A stretch of DNA of 16,727 bases from Sedimentisphaerales bacterium (GCA_030636065.1 DAOVXR010000007.1:1-16727); one strand, 5' to 3'; shown: positions 1 through 7,779, counted from the stretch's first letter. The notes: generated from the letters alone by a model not told the origin. Numbers and translations: made by a program.

Positions 1-1461
1 ATCCAGGACTTGACATTCGAGCTGAGCGTGCAGCCGGGCAGTTGCGCACGATGCGATTATGATTTCAAGTATCCCAAAAATGCATTGCGTGTAATATCCT
101 CTGTCGAACGCGATCATGCGGCGGCCCAGTTCGAGATATTCGACTATCCGGGCGAGTACACCGAATCAGCGGACGGAGAGACTTATGCCCGAATTCGCAT
201 CGAGGAACTGCAGGCCCAATACTCGGTAGCCCGTGCCAACTCCGATGCGCGAGGCGTCTGCACCGGCTGTACCTTCACCCTGACCGATTTCCCGCGTGAA
301 GATCAGAACCAGGAATATCTAATCACCTCCGTAAATTTTCAGATTAACTCCGATGTATTGCGACCCGGTGAGCAGGGTGAAAGCTCTCCTGTGTTTTCGT
401 GTACCTTTAACGCGATGGACGCAGGCCAACCGTTTCGGCCATCGCGGGTAACACCAAGACCTACAATCGCCGGGCCACAGGTCGCTGTAGTAGTGGGGCC
501 CAGCGGAGAAGAAATTCATACCGATGAGTACGGCCGAGTCAAGGTACAGTTTCCGTGGGACCGGCAGGGAATGAAAGACGAAAACAGTTCCTGCTGGATT
601 CGGGTGTCCCAAAGCTGGGCGGGAAAAAACTGGGGAGCGATGATCATCCCCCGCATTAGCCATGAAGTCATCGTAGAGTTTCTGGAAGGCGATCCGGATC
701 GCCCGATTATCACAGGGCGAGTGTATAACGCCGACAATATGCCGCCTTATGATCTGCCCGACAACAAAACTATGTCCACCCTGAAATCCAACTCCAGCAA
801 AGAAGGTCAGGGATTCAACGAGATACGTTTCGAAGATAAAAAAGGCGAAGAACAGATTTTTGTCCACGCTGAGAAAAATCAGGACATTCGCGTCAAAAAC
901 AATTGCTATGAAACAATCGGCAATGACCGCCACCTGCTTGTGGAAAAGGATAAGTTCGAGCACGTCAAAAATAATCGGAGTGAGAAAGTCGATGCCGATC
1001 ATAAAGAAGAGATCGGCAAGGACCGCAACCTGAAAGTCAAGGGAAAGGAAGCCAAAGCAGTAAGCAAAAGTCTGTCGCTGACTGTGGGGGACGATGTGAT
1101 CGAGGTGTTCAAAAAGAATCATTCCGAAGAGACGACCAAAGATTATTACCTGAAGGCAGATAATATCGTTATCGAAGGGATGACAAATGTTACCGTCAAG
1201 GTCGGCGATTCGTTTATCGCTATAGAGTCGGGCGGTATCAAGATCGGCACCAGCGGCGACATCGTTCTGGAAGCCAGCGGCAATATCGAACAAACAGCTA
1301 CAGGAAATGTTTCTCTTGAGGCGACCAGCAAGGCTTCCATGAAGGGCACCGGTGGTTTGGCACTGGAATCGGCCGCTCAGGCGGAACTCAAATCTTCTTT
1401 GACGACGGTTAAAGGTGATGGAACGTTGACGCTCAAGGGTGGAGTAGTTTTGATTAATTAG
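1..1461 (+). CDS. vgrG: Type VI secretion spike protein VgrG (TssI), 5'-truncated by the window
   Basis: This is the trimeric needle tip of the T6SS, which sits on the Hcp tube and carries PAAR and effectors. The reading frame is open from base 1 and a TTG at position 10 is only an internal codon. Usual VgrGs are about 600-700 residues, so roughly the first 200 residues (most of the gp27-like part) lie upstream of the window. Visible parts in order are the end of the gp27-like domain, with DYDFKYPK and FDYPGEY (about nt 50-155) then ARIRIEELQA. Next comes the gp5-like OB fold with DEYGRVKVQFPWDR, CWIRVSQSWAGKNWG and EVIVEFLEGDPDRP (about nt 520-720). A beta-helical tail rich in G/S/T short repeats follows (about nt 1080-1450). 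The tail ends without a fused effector domain, so cargo is probably carried by the next genes. The spacing to the following gene is 21 nt, consistent with one operon. The family call is firm. Confidence 0.97.
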   Translation: MQDLTFELSVQPGSCARCDYDFKYPKNALRVISSVERDHAAAQFEIFDYPGEYTESADGETYARIRIEELQAQYSVARANSDARGVCTGCTFTLTDFPREDQNQEYLITSVNFQINSDVLRPGEQGESSPVFSCTFNAMDAGQPFRPSRVTPRPTIAGPQVAVVVGPSGEEIHTDEYGRVKVQFPWDRQGMKDENSSCWIRVSQSWAGKNWGAMIIPRISHEVIVEFLEGDPDRPIITGRVYNADNMPPYDLPDNKTMSTLKSNSSKEGQGFNEIRFEDKKGEEQIFVHAEKNQDIRVKNNCYETIGNDRHLLVEKDKFEHVKNNRSEKVDADHKEEIGKDRNLKVKGKEAKAVSKSLSLTVGDDVIEVFKKNHSEETTKDYYLKADNIVIEGMTNVTVKVGDSFIAIESGGIKIGTSGDIVLEASGNIEQTATGNVSLEATSKASMKGTGGLALESAAQAELKSSLTTVKGDGTLTLKGGVVLIN

Positions 1462-1482
1462 AGGTCTGTGAGGAGTTTGATT

Positions 1483-1875
1483 ATGAATCCTAAAGATGGA
1501 AAAGCAGGCAAGGCCGTTGCTCCGGCCGAACCGGATCAGGCTGAAGAAGCCGACATTGCCGATCCCGGCAAAATGGACGAGATCAAGGCAGAGCAGGTTG
1601 AAAAGGAAGAAGGAAAATACGGCGCAACACAGGTTACACCCCATAAACCTCCGGAAGAAGGTGAAGAGGAGGCCGAGAAAAAGACCTGGATAGAAATTAA
1701 ACTGTTAGATGAAGAAGGCGTCCCAGTGGCGGGTGAGAAATATCGTGTTGAATTGGCGGACGGTACTACGGCCGAGGGATCGCTGGACCAGGAGGGCCTG
1801 GCCCGTATAGAAGGTGTCGATCCAGGTAATTGTGTTGTAACATACCCCGATCTGGACGAGAAAGCCTGGGAATAG
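1483..1875 (+). CDS. Small T6SS-associated protein with C-terminal transthyretin/carboxypeptidase-regulatory-like domain
   Basis: This protein has 130 residues. The ATG at 1483 is preferred over an in-frame GTG at 1468 because a clear AGGAG lies 7 nt before the ATG. The first ~65 residues are low-complexity and rich in Ala, Glu, Lys and Pro, and look disordered. The C-terminal ~60 residues form a compact beta-type module starting WIEIKLLDEEGVPVAGEKY, followed by a turn with G-S-L-D-x-E-G-L-A-R-I-E-G-V and a PG-x-C-V-V-T-YPDLD ending. I recall this pattern (polar strand, VPVAGE, DG..G.LD..G.A...G) from the tails of T6SS VgrG, LysM and effector-adaptor proteins. It suggests a loading or connector module between spike and cargo. 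That role is inferred from position between vgrG and the zincin gene. No enzyme motif or signal peptide is visible. Confidence 0.75.
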   Translation: MNPKDGKAGKAVAPAEPDQAEEADIADPGKMDEIKAEQVEKEEGKYGATQVTPHKPPEEGEEEAEKKTWIEIKLLDEEGVPVAGEKYRVELADGTTAEGSLDQEGLARIEGVDPGNCVVTYPDLDEKAWE

Positions 1876-1906
1876 TGTCGCAGAGACCGCTAATGGAGAG
1901 ATTCAT

Positions 1907-3745
1907 ATGCCGCGGAATGTAAAAGTCATAAAAGGTAAATCACTGTGTACAATCGCTATACAGAATGGGAAGTTTCTCAATTGCAATTCTCTGCGTAACG
2001 AAGACAAAAATAAAAGTCTAACGTATGAAAATGGAATGCTGAAACCTGGCCAGATGGTTTTTGTGCCTGACAAAAAGCCCAAAAAAGTCACCGGCAAAGC
2101 CACAGAAAAACAACACGTACAGGTTCGCAAAGGAGTTCCGGTTCCGTCTGTTCGCTTTGTCCACGGCTCAAAGTCAAAACCTTTTGCTTCCGACGTAAGC
2201 TTGTCCTCTTTGCAAATCAGTAACTATCGCACCGATAAGTGGAGTTACGTCCCAGATAAAAACGCACTTGATACATGGGGTTTTAATAAGTATGCCAATA
2301 TGGATAGCGACATCTTTAAGGTCGAGGTAACAGACCCCGGAGTCGAAGGGGATGAGGTAACAGTTCAGCTCGAGACACTTCGTCCCAAATACGGCAACGA
2401 CGGCATCACCTACAAGACTATTGACAGCACAGAAACGGATGCCGACAAATGTATAATCGAGGTAAAATGCAAGCGTGTCGGCGACAAGAAAAAACACAAG
2501 CGTTTTCGTTCAAAATATATAAGATTGGTAATCGATAACGCGGATTTTGACGCAACGCCAGGGCGTACTCTGTTAGTTAAGGATATTGCAGACGGCAGCG
2601 ACGGGGATGATGACAAAGTCGAGATTCTCGACCATCTGGTACGTGCGTCCTATACCGTGGCTTCGTGTTCAATGGCGACAAACAGCAAATGTAAGGTATA
2701 TAAAGAACTACCGATAGGCCTAAAAAGCCGCAAAAAACGTGTAAAAATAATCGCTCACATTCTCAGGGACGGCCGTGGCGGAAACGGGGTAATGACTATC
2801 AATAATGTTCGCAAGGGTTGCTTACAATATATACGTCAGATTTATGCTCAGGCAGAACTGGGTGTCAAGTTTATCGATCCGAAAATCCATCTGATTCAGC
2901 CTCCTACAAATTTAATCGCTGTGGAGAACGAAAAAGGCAGGCGCGCGGTTGGAAATAAAAAAATAAAAATAAAGATAGAAATCAATGACACTATCGATAA
3001 AACGGTGGAATATACCACCAAAGCGAATGACACGCCTATTGTTACCGCGCGTAAGCTGGCTGCGCTTATCAAAAAAGAAATCGCCAAAGAAGTTAAAAAA
3101 CATCTTAACTTTCCTGAGGTCGAAGTGGTTGCCAGCGGTAATCCCGCCATTATCGGAAAGACAAGAGGTTCGGCTGATGTTATTGTCGGCGATCCGGAGA
3201 AACATAAAGTAAAACTGACCTCTGTCGAACAAACCGATAACCACCACAAAGTCAGCTTCGGAAGAATTGCATCAACCGAAATAGCAGAATTCGGCAATAA
3301 TGACGGCCATGTCGGCACGCTTCAGGAACGTGTATTGATAAAAAATTACGATACCGGTAAAAACCGCATCGATATTTTCGTTATCGGCAGCCTTCCCGCT
3401 TCCTGGGGCGAAGCCTTTACACCCAGCAAAGATGATCCTGTGGCTCGAAGACCATACGCCAAAATAGTCAATACAGTTCTTGTCGATAAAAGTACCATCG
3501 ACGTGAGTACCCAAAACTACCATAGCGCCCTGCCTCATGAAATGGGTCATGTTTTGATGGATTCAGGGCATGTCAATCCGGCCACCGAATTAATGGGCCC
3601 CGGCTCTCCGGTGGGCGCTAATGAGCGACAAGTAGGTGGACCTAAACGCATCAGCGACCAAAAACGTAGTTATATAGCTGGTTTTAGTGAAAATCCTGTT
3701 GTGCGAATAAGAACTAAAAACAGGACATTAATAAATGAATGGTAA
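1907..3745 (+). CDS. LysM-like N-terminus plus C-terminal zincin metallopeptidase; candidate T6SS effector
   Basis: This protein has 612 residues; the ATG is preceded by GGAGAG at 1895-1900. Residues ~1-55 are LysM-like (V-I-K-G-K-S-L-C-T-I-A, then LKPGQMVFVPD), although the insert is long. Residues ~85-110 contain VRFVHGSKSKPF and LQISNYRTD, which I recall following LysM modules in T6SS-linked proteins. The middle is beta-rich with no recognised motif. The C-terminus carries HEMGH (H544, E545, H548), a further His at 555 and an LM pair at 562-563 followed by GPGSPVG, consistent with a zinc peptidase. The third His is one residue further away than in the metzincin HExxHxxGxxH pattern. No signal peptide is visible, so export would need the spike. 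Neighbours are vgrG upstream and an 11-nt overlapping lipoprotein gene downstream. The peptidase fold is likely; the effector role and target (for example envelope protein or peptidoglycan) are inferred. Confidence 0.75.
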   Translation: MPRNVKVIKGKSLCTIAIQNGKFLNCNSLRNEDKNKSLTYENGMLKPGQMVFVPDKKPKKVTGKATEKQHVQVRKGVPVPSVRFVHGSKSKPFASDVSLSSLQISNYRTDKWSYVPDKNALDTWGFNKYANMDSDIFKVEVTDPGVEGDEVTVQLETLRPKYGNDGITYKTIDSTETDADKCIIEVKCKRVGDKKKHKRFRSKYIRLVIDNADFDATPGRTLLVKDIADGSDGDDDKVEILDHLVRASYTVASCSMATNSKCKVYKELPIGLKSRKKRVKIIAHILRDGRGGNGVMTINNVRKGCLQYIRQIYAQAELGVKFIDPKIHLIQPPTNLIAVENEKGRRAVGNKKIKIKIEINDTIDKTVEYTTKANDTPIVTARKLAALIKKEIAKEVKKHLNFPEVEVVASGNPAIIGKTRGSADVIVGDPEKHKVKLTSVEQTDNHHKVSFGRIASTEIAEFGNNDGHVGTLQERVLIKNYDTGKNRIDIFVIGSLPASWGEAFTPSKDDPVARRPYAKIVNTVLVDKSTIDVSTQNYHSALPHEMGHVLMDSGHVNPATELMGPGSPVGANERQVGGPKRISDQKRSYIAGFSENPVVRIRTKNRTLINEW

Positions 3746-4862
3746 TGATAGTTGGCAATATTGGATCAAAGGCCTCTTGCTCCTGACAGCGGGACTTTTG
3801 ACCTTGTCCTGTTTTATGAAAGATAAAGGTGTTTTCGTGAGCCCCGAAACAACAAATATATGTAATCCAGATGACGCCGGAATAATAAAAGAATATTTAC
3901 GGGCAGATGAAAAATACCACATGGTTCCTGTGCCGACCAAACTGGACCAAACAACCGTTCTTATCCTGACAAAACAGGAACTTAACGATGTCCCATCGCA
4001 GGCCCGTGCCGGAAAAATATCACGTTTGGCGGTTTTCTATGACCTTAAAAAACTGTTACCTGATTTTGAGCGATTTTTGCGCGAACAAGAAAAAGATGTC
4101 AGAGAAATTTATTGCGAGGCATGGAGTGTTATTGCCCTGGCACAAATCGGACAAGACCAGAATCAGACTGCTCATAATTATTATCCCATTCTTTTGAAAC
4201 GTGCCGATTTCCAGAAATATCATCGTCTTATGTTTGTAGTTTGCGATGCTCTCAACACAGAACAGGCGATGGCACAATTTCGTTCATGGATCAGTCAATA
4301 TGTCCAGGCACTAAATGAGAAAATTAAATATGAAAACAACCCCGTAAAAAAAGATCAACTCGACATTGATCTGGCAAATATACAGGATTTTTCAGCTATA
4401 GACGTTTCAGATTTAACCGAAGCTGTTGAAATGCGACAGAAAGTGTTACAAATGCCCGATCTTTCTCCACGCATCAAAAAACTAACCGAATTCTACATGG
4501 ACGATGACGATTTGCTCAACGAATGGGCCGCTATTAAACTGACCAGAGAAGCTCAAGCACAAAAAGAAGCAGTTGACCTGATTAAACATGAATTGCGCAT
4601 TATGGCCGAACTATACAAGCCACTTGCGGAAAAATCTCTGCCTGCAGATGATGAGGAAACAGAAGTTGTCGAAGAAGAAATGTCCGATGAACAGGATATG
4701 ATTCGCGAAGCTTCCCTGAAAATGGCTCGCTGCCTCCGCGCCGCGGTCTATTTTGGCAGTGAACTGACCCAGGATCAAACTGTTTGGCTAAAACGTCAGT
4801 TTGATTATGGCGTTGACCCTCTGGCACTTCGGCCGAATTGGAATTATTCATCCGGCCGATAG
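3735..4862 (+). CDS. Putative lipoprotein overlapping the zincin gene; candidate immunity or partner protein
   Basis: This protein has 375 residues and is not a family I recognise. The N-terminus is a lipoprotein signal: a polar start, K12, the hydrophobic run GLLLLTAGLLTLSC, and Cys26 as probable lipidation site (the -3 position is Thr, so slightly off the strict lipobox). Residue +2 is Phe rather than Asp, which argues for the outer membrane. The mature part is mostly helical and charged, with an acidic stretch near residues 297-318 (DDEETEVVEEEMSDEQ). The ATG lies inside the last codons of the zincin gene with an 11-nt overlap, so translation is probably coupled. A lipidated, periplasm-facing protein made together with a putative secreted peptidase is the usual arrangement for a cognate immunity protein, but a structural or loading role is equally possible. 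No conserved catalytic motif is visible. Confidence 0.7.
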   Translation: MNGNDSWQYWIKGLLLLTAGLLTLSCFMKDKGVFVSPETTNICNPDDAGIIKEYLRADEKYHMVPVPTKLDQTTVLILTKQELNDVPSQARAGKISRLAVFYDLKKLLPDFERFLREQEKDVREIYCEAWSVIALAQIGQDQNQTAHNYYPILLKRADFQKYHRLMFVVCDALNTEQAMAQFRSWISQYVQALNEKIKYENNPVKKDQLDIDLANIQDFSAIDVSDLTEAVEMRQKVLQMPDLSPRIKKLTEFYMDDDDLLNEWAAIKLTREAQAQKEAVDLIKHELRIMAELYKPLAEKSLPADDEETEVVEEEMSDEQDMIREASLKMARCLRAAVYFGSELTQDQTVWLKRQFDYGVDPLALRPNWNYSSGR

Positions 4863-4931
4863 AAAAATTAGTAATATGTGATTCGATGTTTTCATCTGTA
4901 ACAAGTATATATTAAATTTCAGGAGATACTT

Positions 4932-5222
4932 ATGCCACCAGCAGCAAGAATTACTGATATGCATACGTGTCCGATGGTGACAGGAGTCGTGCCGCATGTG
5001 GGTGGGCCGATTCTGCCGCCGGGGTGTCCGACAGTGTTGATCGGTGGGATGCCCGCGGCGCGGGTGGGAGATATGGCAACGTGTGTCGGGCCACCGGACA
5101 GCATTGTCAAAGGATCAGCGACAGTTTTGATCGGCAATATGCCCGCCGCCCGGTTGGGCGATAATACGGCACACGGCGGTGTGATCGTTCTGGGCTGCCC
5201 CACGGTAATAATTGGCGGATGA
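4932..5222 (+). CDS. PAAR-domain spike tip protein
   Basis: This protein has 96 residues and a strong AGGAGA ribosome binding site at 4921-4926. It is a stand-alone PAAR protein that caps the VgrG trimer as a sharp cone and can tether effectors. The sequence shows the family's hallmarks: an N-terminal PPAARITDMHTCP, repeated PAAR motifs (GGMPAARVGDMATC and GNMPAARLGDNTAHGG) and repeating PTVLIGG/PTVIIGG strands. Conserved His and Cys residues (H11, C13, a Cys in MATC and a His in the last motif) fit the zinc site at the tip. There is no N- or C-terminal extension, so any toxin is a separate protein. A 69-bp gap separates it from the lipoprotein gene upstream. Its TGA stop is the first three bases of a 34-bp repeat that recurs at the end of the next gene. 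Confidence 0.96.
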   Translation: MPPAARITDMHTCPMVTGVVPHVGGPILPPGCPTVLIGGMPAARVGDMATCVGPPDSIVKGSATVLIGNMPAARLGDNTAHGGVIVLGCPTVIIGG

Positions 5223-5259
5223 GAAGAAAGTAAAAAGAGTGGTGAGTGGTGAGAAAGAG
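5220..5259. repeat. Stop-codon-abutting intergenic repeat, copy 1 (with 2 GTGGTGA heptamers)
   Basis: It starts with the TGA stop of the PAAR gene and reads TGAGAAGAAAGTAAAAAGAG followed by two GTGGTGA heptamers and GAAAGAG. The first 34 bp are identical to 7439-7472 at the end of the next gene, where the heptamer is present four times instead of two. It is a dispersed element with a variable-number core. Confidence 0.9.
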
Positions 5260-5291
5260 AGAAGAAAAGAAAAATACAGAAAATATTTAAC

Positions 5292-5318
5292 CACGGATTC
5301 CACCGATTACACGGATTT
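5292..5318. repeat. Three tandem 9-mers of the CACGGATT type
   Basis: Three adjacent 9-mers are present, CACGGATTC, CACCGATTA and CACGGATTT. From memory, strings of this type recur in spacers of environmental Planctomycetota and related genomes. Their function is unknown. Confidence 0.75.
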
Positions 5319-5437
5319 AAAAAAACAGAAGATAACAAAAGAAAAAAAGAGAAATACAAAAGAACAGATTGAACAGAAGGAAACGAAGAAAGCGAAGAAG
5401 AAAAGAAAGCAAAAGAAGCAAAGAATACAGAAAAGAT

Positions 5438-5459
5438 GCAGGCGAGACGCCTGCGGTAC
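5438..5459 (-). repeat. REP-like hairpin with TAC tail
   Basis: A perfect 7-bp stem GCAGGCG/CGCCTGC with AGA loop (5438-5454) is followed by GGTAC. Read on the minus strand it is GTACC then hairpin, resembling REP units in which a GTAG-type tetranucleotide sits at the 5' foot of a hairpin. It is one of four such units in the window with different stem sequences. Confidence 0.7.
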
Positions 5460-5482
5460 AAGACTAAAAAGGTGAAAGATTT

Positions 5483-7441
5483 ATGGCGTCCCCCAACGTG
5501 AATAATACTGCTGAACAACTGCCGGACGGCTATGAAGCCATAGCTATAAGTGCGCAACAGAAAGAAGCCCCACTGCAAATCGCTGTTGTGGTGAAAATCG
5601 AACCGGATCCCGTAGCAGGCCATTTTGTTGTGCTGCGAGATACGATTGACGCGAAAATACTGCTGGGCTGTGTTATCGATGCCGAAAGACAGGTTCACCA
5701 ATGGCTGGAATTATGGATTCAAAGTATCGAAAACATAGGTCAAACGGCAGCCGCCGCACAACAGACTCTGACAAACGCGATACTCGATGAAAGGTGGCGG
5801 CGGCAGTGCCGGGCGTTCGAACAAATCGACTCAGCCGAAATCATTAAAACCGGCTGGGAATCGGTCCACCCACAACCGACCTATATCGACCTATCGGGGT
5901 TAGAAGCGATTCATCCGAGCGATCCCGATTCGGGCCACCCCTGGCAGTTGTGTCAGGACGATGCGCTGCTGATTGCGAAAGAGTTGCCCGGCTACAGTAA
6001 CTCACCGCACAGGTATCTATACCAGCCGGAATTGGGGCAGGACAGTCCCTTTATTCCGGTAACGGCCCAGGCTCCCACTAACGAACATACCGAAGACATG
6101 TCCGCAACTAACTGCTCGGCCGATCATATCCTGCCTCTGAATCCGGAAGGTGGCTTCATACTCGTGCGGGTCTGTGGGCTTATCGCATTCGAGGCGTTTG
6201 TCGATGTTCTCGGAGGCGCAAGCTGGGAAGGAATCAAACACGGCCGCGGTGAATTCGCACCCGGAATCACTCCGAAATTATTATCAGTAACAGATACCGA
6301 TTCAGTAACTGTCGGGCGGTTGTTTCAGGAATCCCAGGGACGCTGGGGGGCGTTGGCAGAATCGTTTTATTTAAAATTATCGATGTTGAGCGATATGGTA
6401 TCGAGCGTCCGAACTATGGTCTATCATCAACAAAGACCTCTGCTGAACCTGAGCACGGAGAGCTTCCAGATAAAACCAGGCGAGCCGAGCGATAAGCTAC
6501 CCTTTTTATGGACAAGTCAGGCGGTGCTGATCGATGCCGGGGACGTTGTCGCAATGCCAATTCAAACAAGCGACGCCGAGTACTACGTACCCGCCGGCCC
6601 GGCAAACACAAGTGTCTATCGTCCTGTCTCGGTCGGCCTTCCGACCCGTGGCCGCGGAACAGTTCGGATACGTCAGGTCTTACCGGACAAAAGCGATAAA
6701 ATTATTCTGGAGGGTACGTTCACAACCCAACAACGCGTCGAAGCGTGGCCTAACGACCTGGTATGGCTGCGATTGAATCTGGCTTGCGGCCGATTAGACC
6801 TGTATGCGCATCTGGAGGAAAAGACAGCGCTAGCCGCGGGCGAATTGCGGTTCCGAACCATTGGTCAACAGTTAGGCGACGAGCAGGTTACAAGTCTGCG
6901 CGAGGCGGAAGGCGTGCCTATACCCGATGCGCTGTTCGAAATTGTAACCTTGCTGAGCACTCCCTGTGATTTGTATTCTTTGGGGGTATTGGCTGTTCGA
7001 CTGCTGCTGGTTGACGAACAGACTACTCTGCCCGTAGCACTCGATGAAACGCTCAGCCTGGCCCGTCAGGTAGCGCTGGAATATGACGAAAACCAAAGTC
7101 TGGAAGATCGGATTAAGTGTATCTTTGGCGCCGACCAGCGATGGGGTGAGTCGCTGGGTGCTCACCGGCTGATAATGGAAGAAGTAGCACCTGAAGACGC
7201 ATATATAGTCCTGCCCTCTGATTTATGGATCAGGACTCTTGCGATGATTGTGCGTATGTTTGCCGGTATCGGCCCGGACAGTATCTGTCGGGACTACGGA
7301 GACGCGCCCGCAGGCGGCCTGCACAAGGTATTCGATCAGTCTGTTACCGATCTGGATGAACTTATGCCGCGAGCGCGGAGCTTAATTGTGGCGGATTGCA
7401 AGTTTAATCGGGAAATTAATGACATTATTAGTCAGTTGTGA
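5483..7441 (+). CDS. Protein-kinase-like (pseudokinase) protein of the T6SS locus
   Basis: This protein has 652 residues and the ATG is preceded by AAGGTGA. It is not an active kinase by sequence: I see no glycine loop, no VAIK lysine, no HRD and no DFG. Traces of the kinase fold remain. The segment at 314-330 (YHQQRPLLNLSTESFQI) stands where HRDLKPxN would be, and CDLYSLGVLAVRLLL (495-509) matches the helix that reads DvySLGvxxyexLtG in Ser/Thr kinases. Between them is a probable beta domain (RGTVRIRQV, LEGTFTTQQR, DLVWLRLNL, GRLDLYAHLEE). Residues 1-290 match nothing I know. No signal peptide or membrane segment is visible, so it is probably cytosolic. It sits between PAAR and the TssJ-like lipoprotein, upstream of a second degenerate kinase, which suggests a regulatory or scaffold role in the same apparatus. 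I vaguely recall similar proteins in Planctomycetota but cannot name the family. Confidence 0.7.
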   Translation: MASPNVNNTAEQLPDGYEAIAISAQQKEAPLQIAVVVKIEPDPVAGHFVVLRDTIDAKILLGCVIDAERQVHQWLELWIQSIENIGQTAAAAQQTLTNAILDERWRRQCRAFEQIDSAEIIKTGWESVHPQPTYIDLSGLEAIHPSDPDSGHPWQLCQDDALLIAKELPGYSNSPHRYLYQPELGQDSPFIPVTAQAPTNEHTEDMSATNCSADHILPLNPEGGFILVRVCGLIAFEAFVDVLGGASWEGIKHGRGEFAPGITPKLLSVTDTDSVTVGRLFQESQGRWGALAESFYLKLSMLSDMVSSVRTMVYHQQRPLLNLSTESFQIKPGEPSDKLPFLWTSQAVLIDAGDVVAMPIQTSDAEYYVPAGPANTSVYRPVSVGLPTRGRGTVRIRQVLPDKSDKIILEGTFTTQQRVEAWPNDLVWLRLNLACGRLDLYAHLEEKTALAAGELRFRTIGQQLGDEQVTSLREAEGVPIPDALFEIVTLLSTPCDLYSLGVLAVRLLLVDEQTTLPVALDETLSLARQVALEYDENQSLEDRIKCIFGADQRWGESLGAHRLIMEEVAPEDAYIVLPSDLWIRTLAMIVRMFAGIGPDSICRDYGDAPAGGLHKVFDQSVTDLDELMPRARSLIVADCKFNREINDIISQL

Positions 7442-7493
7442 GAAGAAAGTAAAAAGAGTGGTGAGTGGTGAGTGGTGAGTGGTGAGAAAGAGG
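7439..7493. repeat. Stop-codon-abutting intergenic repeat, copy 2 (with 4 GTGGTGA heptamers)
   Basis: It begins with the TGA stop of the pseudokinase gene and is identical to 5220-5253 for 34 bp. It then carries two extra heptamers before GAAAGAGG. The difference in heptamer number is what slipped-strand change in a VNTR would give. Confidence 0.9.
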
Positions 7494-7513
7494 GAAAAGA
7501 TTAGAAGAAAAAG

Positions 7514-7548
7514 CGAACGTCGAACGTTCAACGTTCAACGCCGAATAA
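7514..7548. repeat. GAACGTTCAAC-type degenerate repeat, copy 1
   Basis: A string of overlapping units (GAACGTCGAACGTTCAAC, then CGTTCAACGCCGAAT) contains the palindrome GAACGTTC. A close relative occurs at 15296-15336 after the giant gene. Both are followed within about 100 bp by AATTAAGAAATCAGA. Confidence 0.8.
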
Positions 7549-7599
7549 GAAGAAATTAAGAAATCAGACGACGGAAAAGAGAGGAGTAAGAAGGAAACA

Positions 7600-7620
7600 A
7601 TGATGAATAATAGAAAGTCG
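7600..7620. repeat. ATAATAGAAAGTCG dispersed repeat, copy 1
   Basis: This 21-bp unit ends AATAATAGAAAGTCG. It recurs at 8561-8581 (same last 15 bp) and, slightly diverged, at 15444-15464 (AATAATGGAAAGTTG). All three copies are in spacers. Confidence 0.75.
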
Positions 7621-7664
7621 CCATCGCCTGATGAGTACATCAGACGCTGCCACTCGATGGTTTT
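7621..7664 (+). terminator. Nested hairpin followed by a short T-run; possible intrinsic terminator
   Basis: The outer stem CCATCG/CGATGG (7621-7626 with 7655-7660) encloses an inner stem CTGATG/CATCAG (7628-7633 with 7638-7643), and TTTT follows directly. The fold is plausible as a transcription end or attenuator after the pseudokinase gene. The U-run is short and the outer stem is interrupted, so this could be just another repeat hairpin. Confidence 0.35.
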
Positions 7665-7667
7665 AAT

Positions 7668-7690
7668 CACAAGCTGGAAGCTTGTGCTAC
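7668..7690 (-). repeat. REP-like hairpin with CTAC tail
   Basis: A perfect 8-bp stem CACAAGCT/AGCTTGTG with a GGA loop is followed immediately by CTAC. On the minus strand this is GTAG directly at the 5' foot of the hairpin, the layout known for REP elements mobilised by RAYT (TnpA-REP) transposases. No such transposase is in the window. Confidence 0.75.
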
Positions 7691-7779
7691 ATTAGCAAAG
7701 ATTATACAGAAGCACCTCTCTGAAATACAGAAAGGTGGCACCCAACATTTGAATAATAATCACAATTTAGGAGTTATTA

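Larger units (their letters stand above)
5223..5482 (+). other. Purine-rich intergenic spacer (260 bp)
   Basis: The plus strand is almost purely A and G apart from two embedded elements: a 9-mer triplet at 5292-5318 and a REP-like hairpin at 5438-5459. An open frame here encodes only Lys/Glu-rich low complexity and is not a credible gene. The ribosome binding site of the next gene (AAGGTGA, 5469-5475) lies at its right end. No promoter could be assigned. Confidence 0.7.
7442..7779 (+). other. Gene-free spacer (338 bp) made of repeats and hairpins
   Basis: From left to right it holds the heptamer repeat, a GAACGTTCAAC-type string (7514-7548), an ATAATAGAAAGTCG repeat (7600-7620), a nested hairpin followed by TTTT (7621-7664) and a REP-like hairpin (7668-7690). 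The ribosome binding site of the next gene (AGGAG, 7769-7773) closes it. I see no convincing coding region. Confidence 0.75.

Noticed and set aside
1468..1482. GTG start for the 130-residue protein
   Set aside because: The AGGAG at 1471-1475 lies after this GTG and is well placed for the ATG at 1483.
319..1644. Long minus-strand open frame (441 codons) opposite vgrG
   Set aside because: It is antisense to a clear VgrG, has Cys/Phe-rich composition with no domain, and no ribosome site. It is a shadow of the real gene.
5212..5475. Plus-strand Lys/Glu-rich open frame in the spacer
   Set aside because: It overlaps the PAAR end and consists of A/G-rich repeats. There are no protein features and no ribosome site.
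4919..5701. Minus-strand open frame (260 codons) across the PAAR gene and spacer
   Set aside because: The Ser/Phe-rich low complexity comes from the purine-rich spacer read backwards, and its other part is antisense to PAAR.
7439..7493. CRISPR array
   Set aside because: The repeats are 7-bp direct tandems without spacers of regular length. No cas gene is present.
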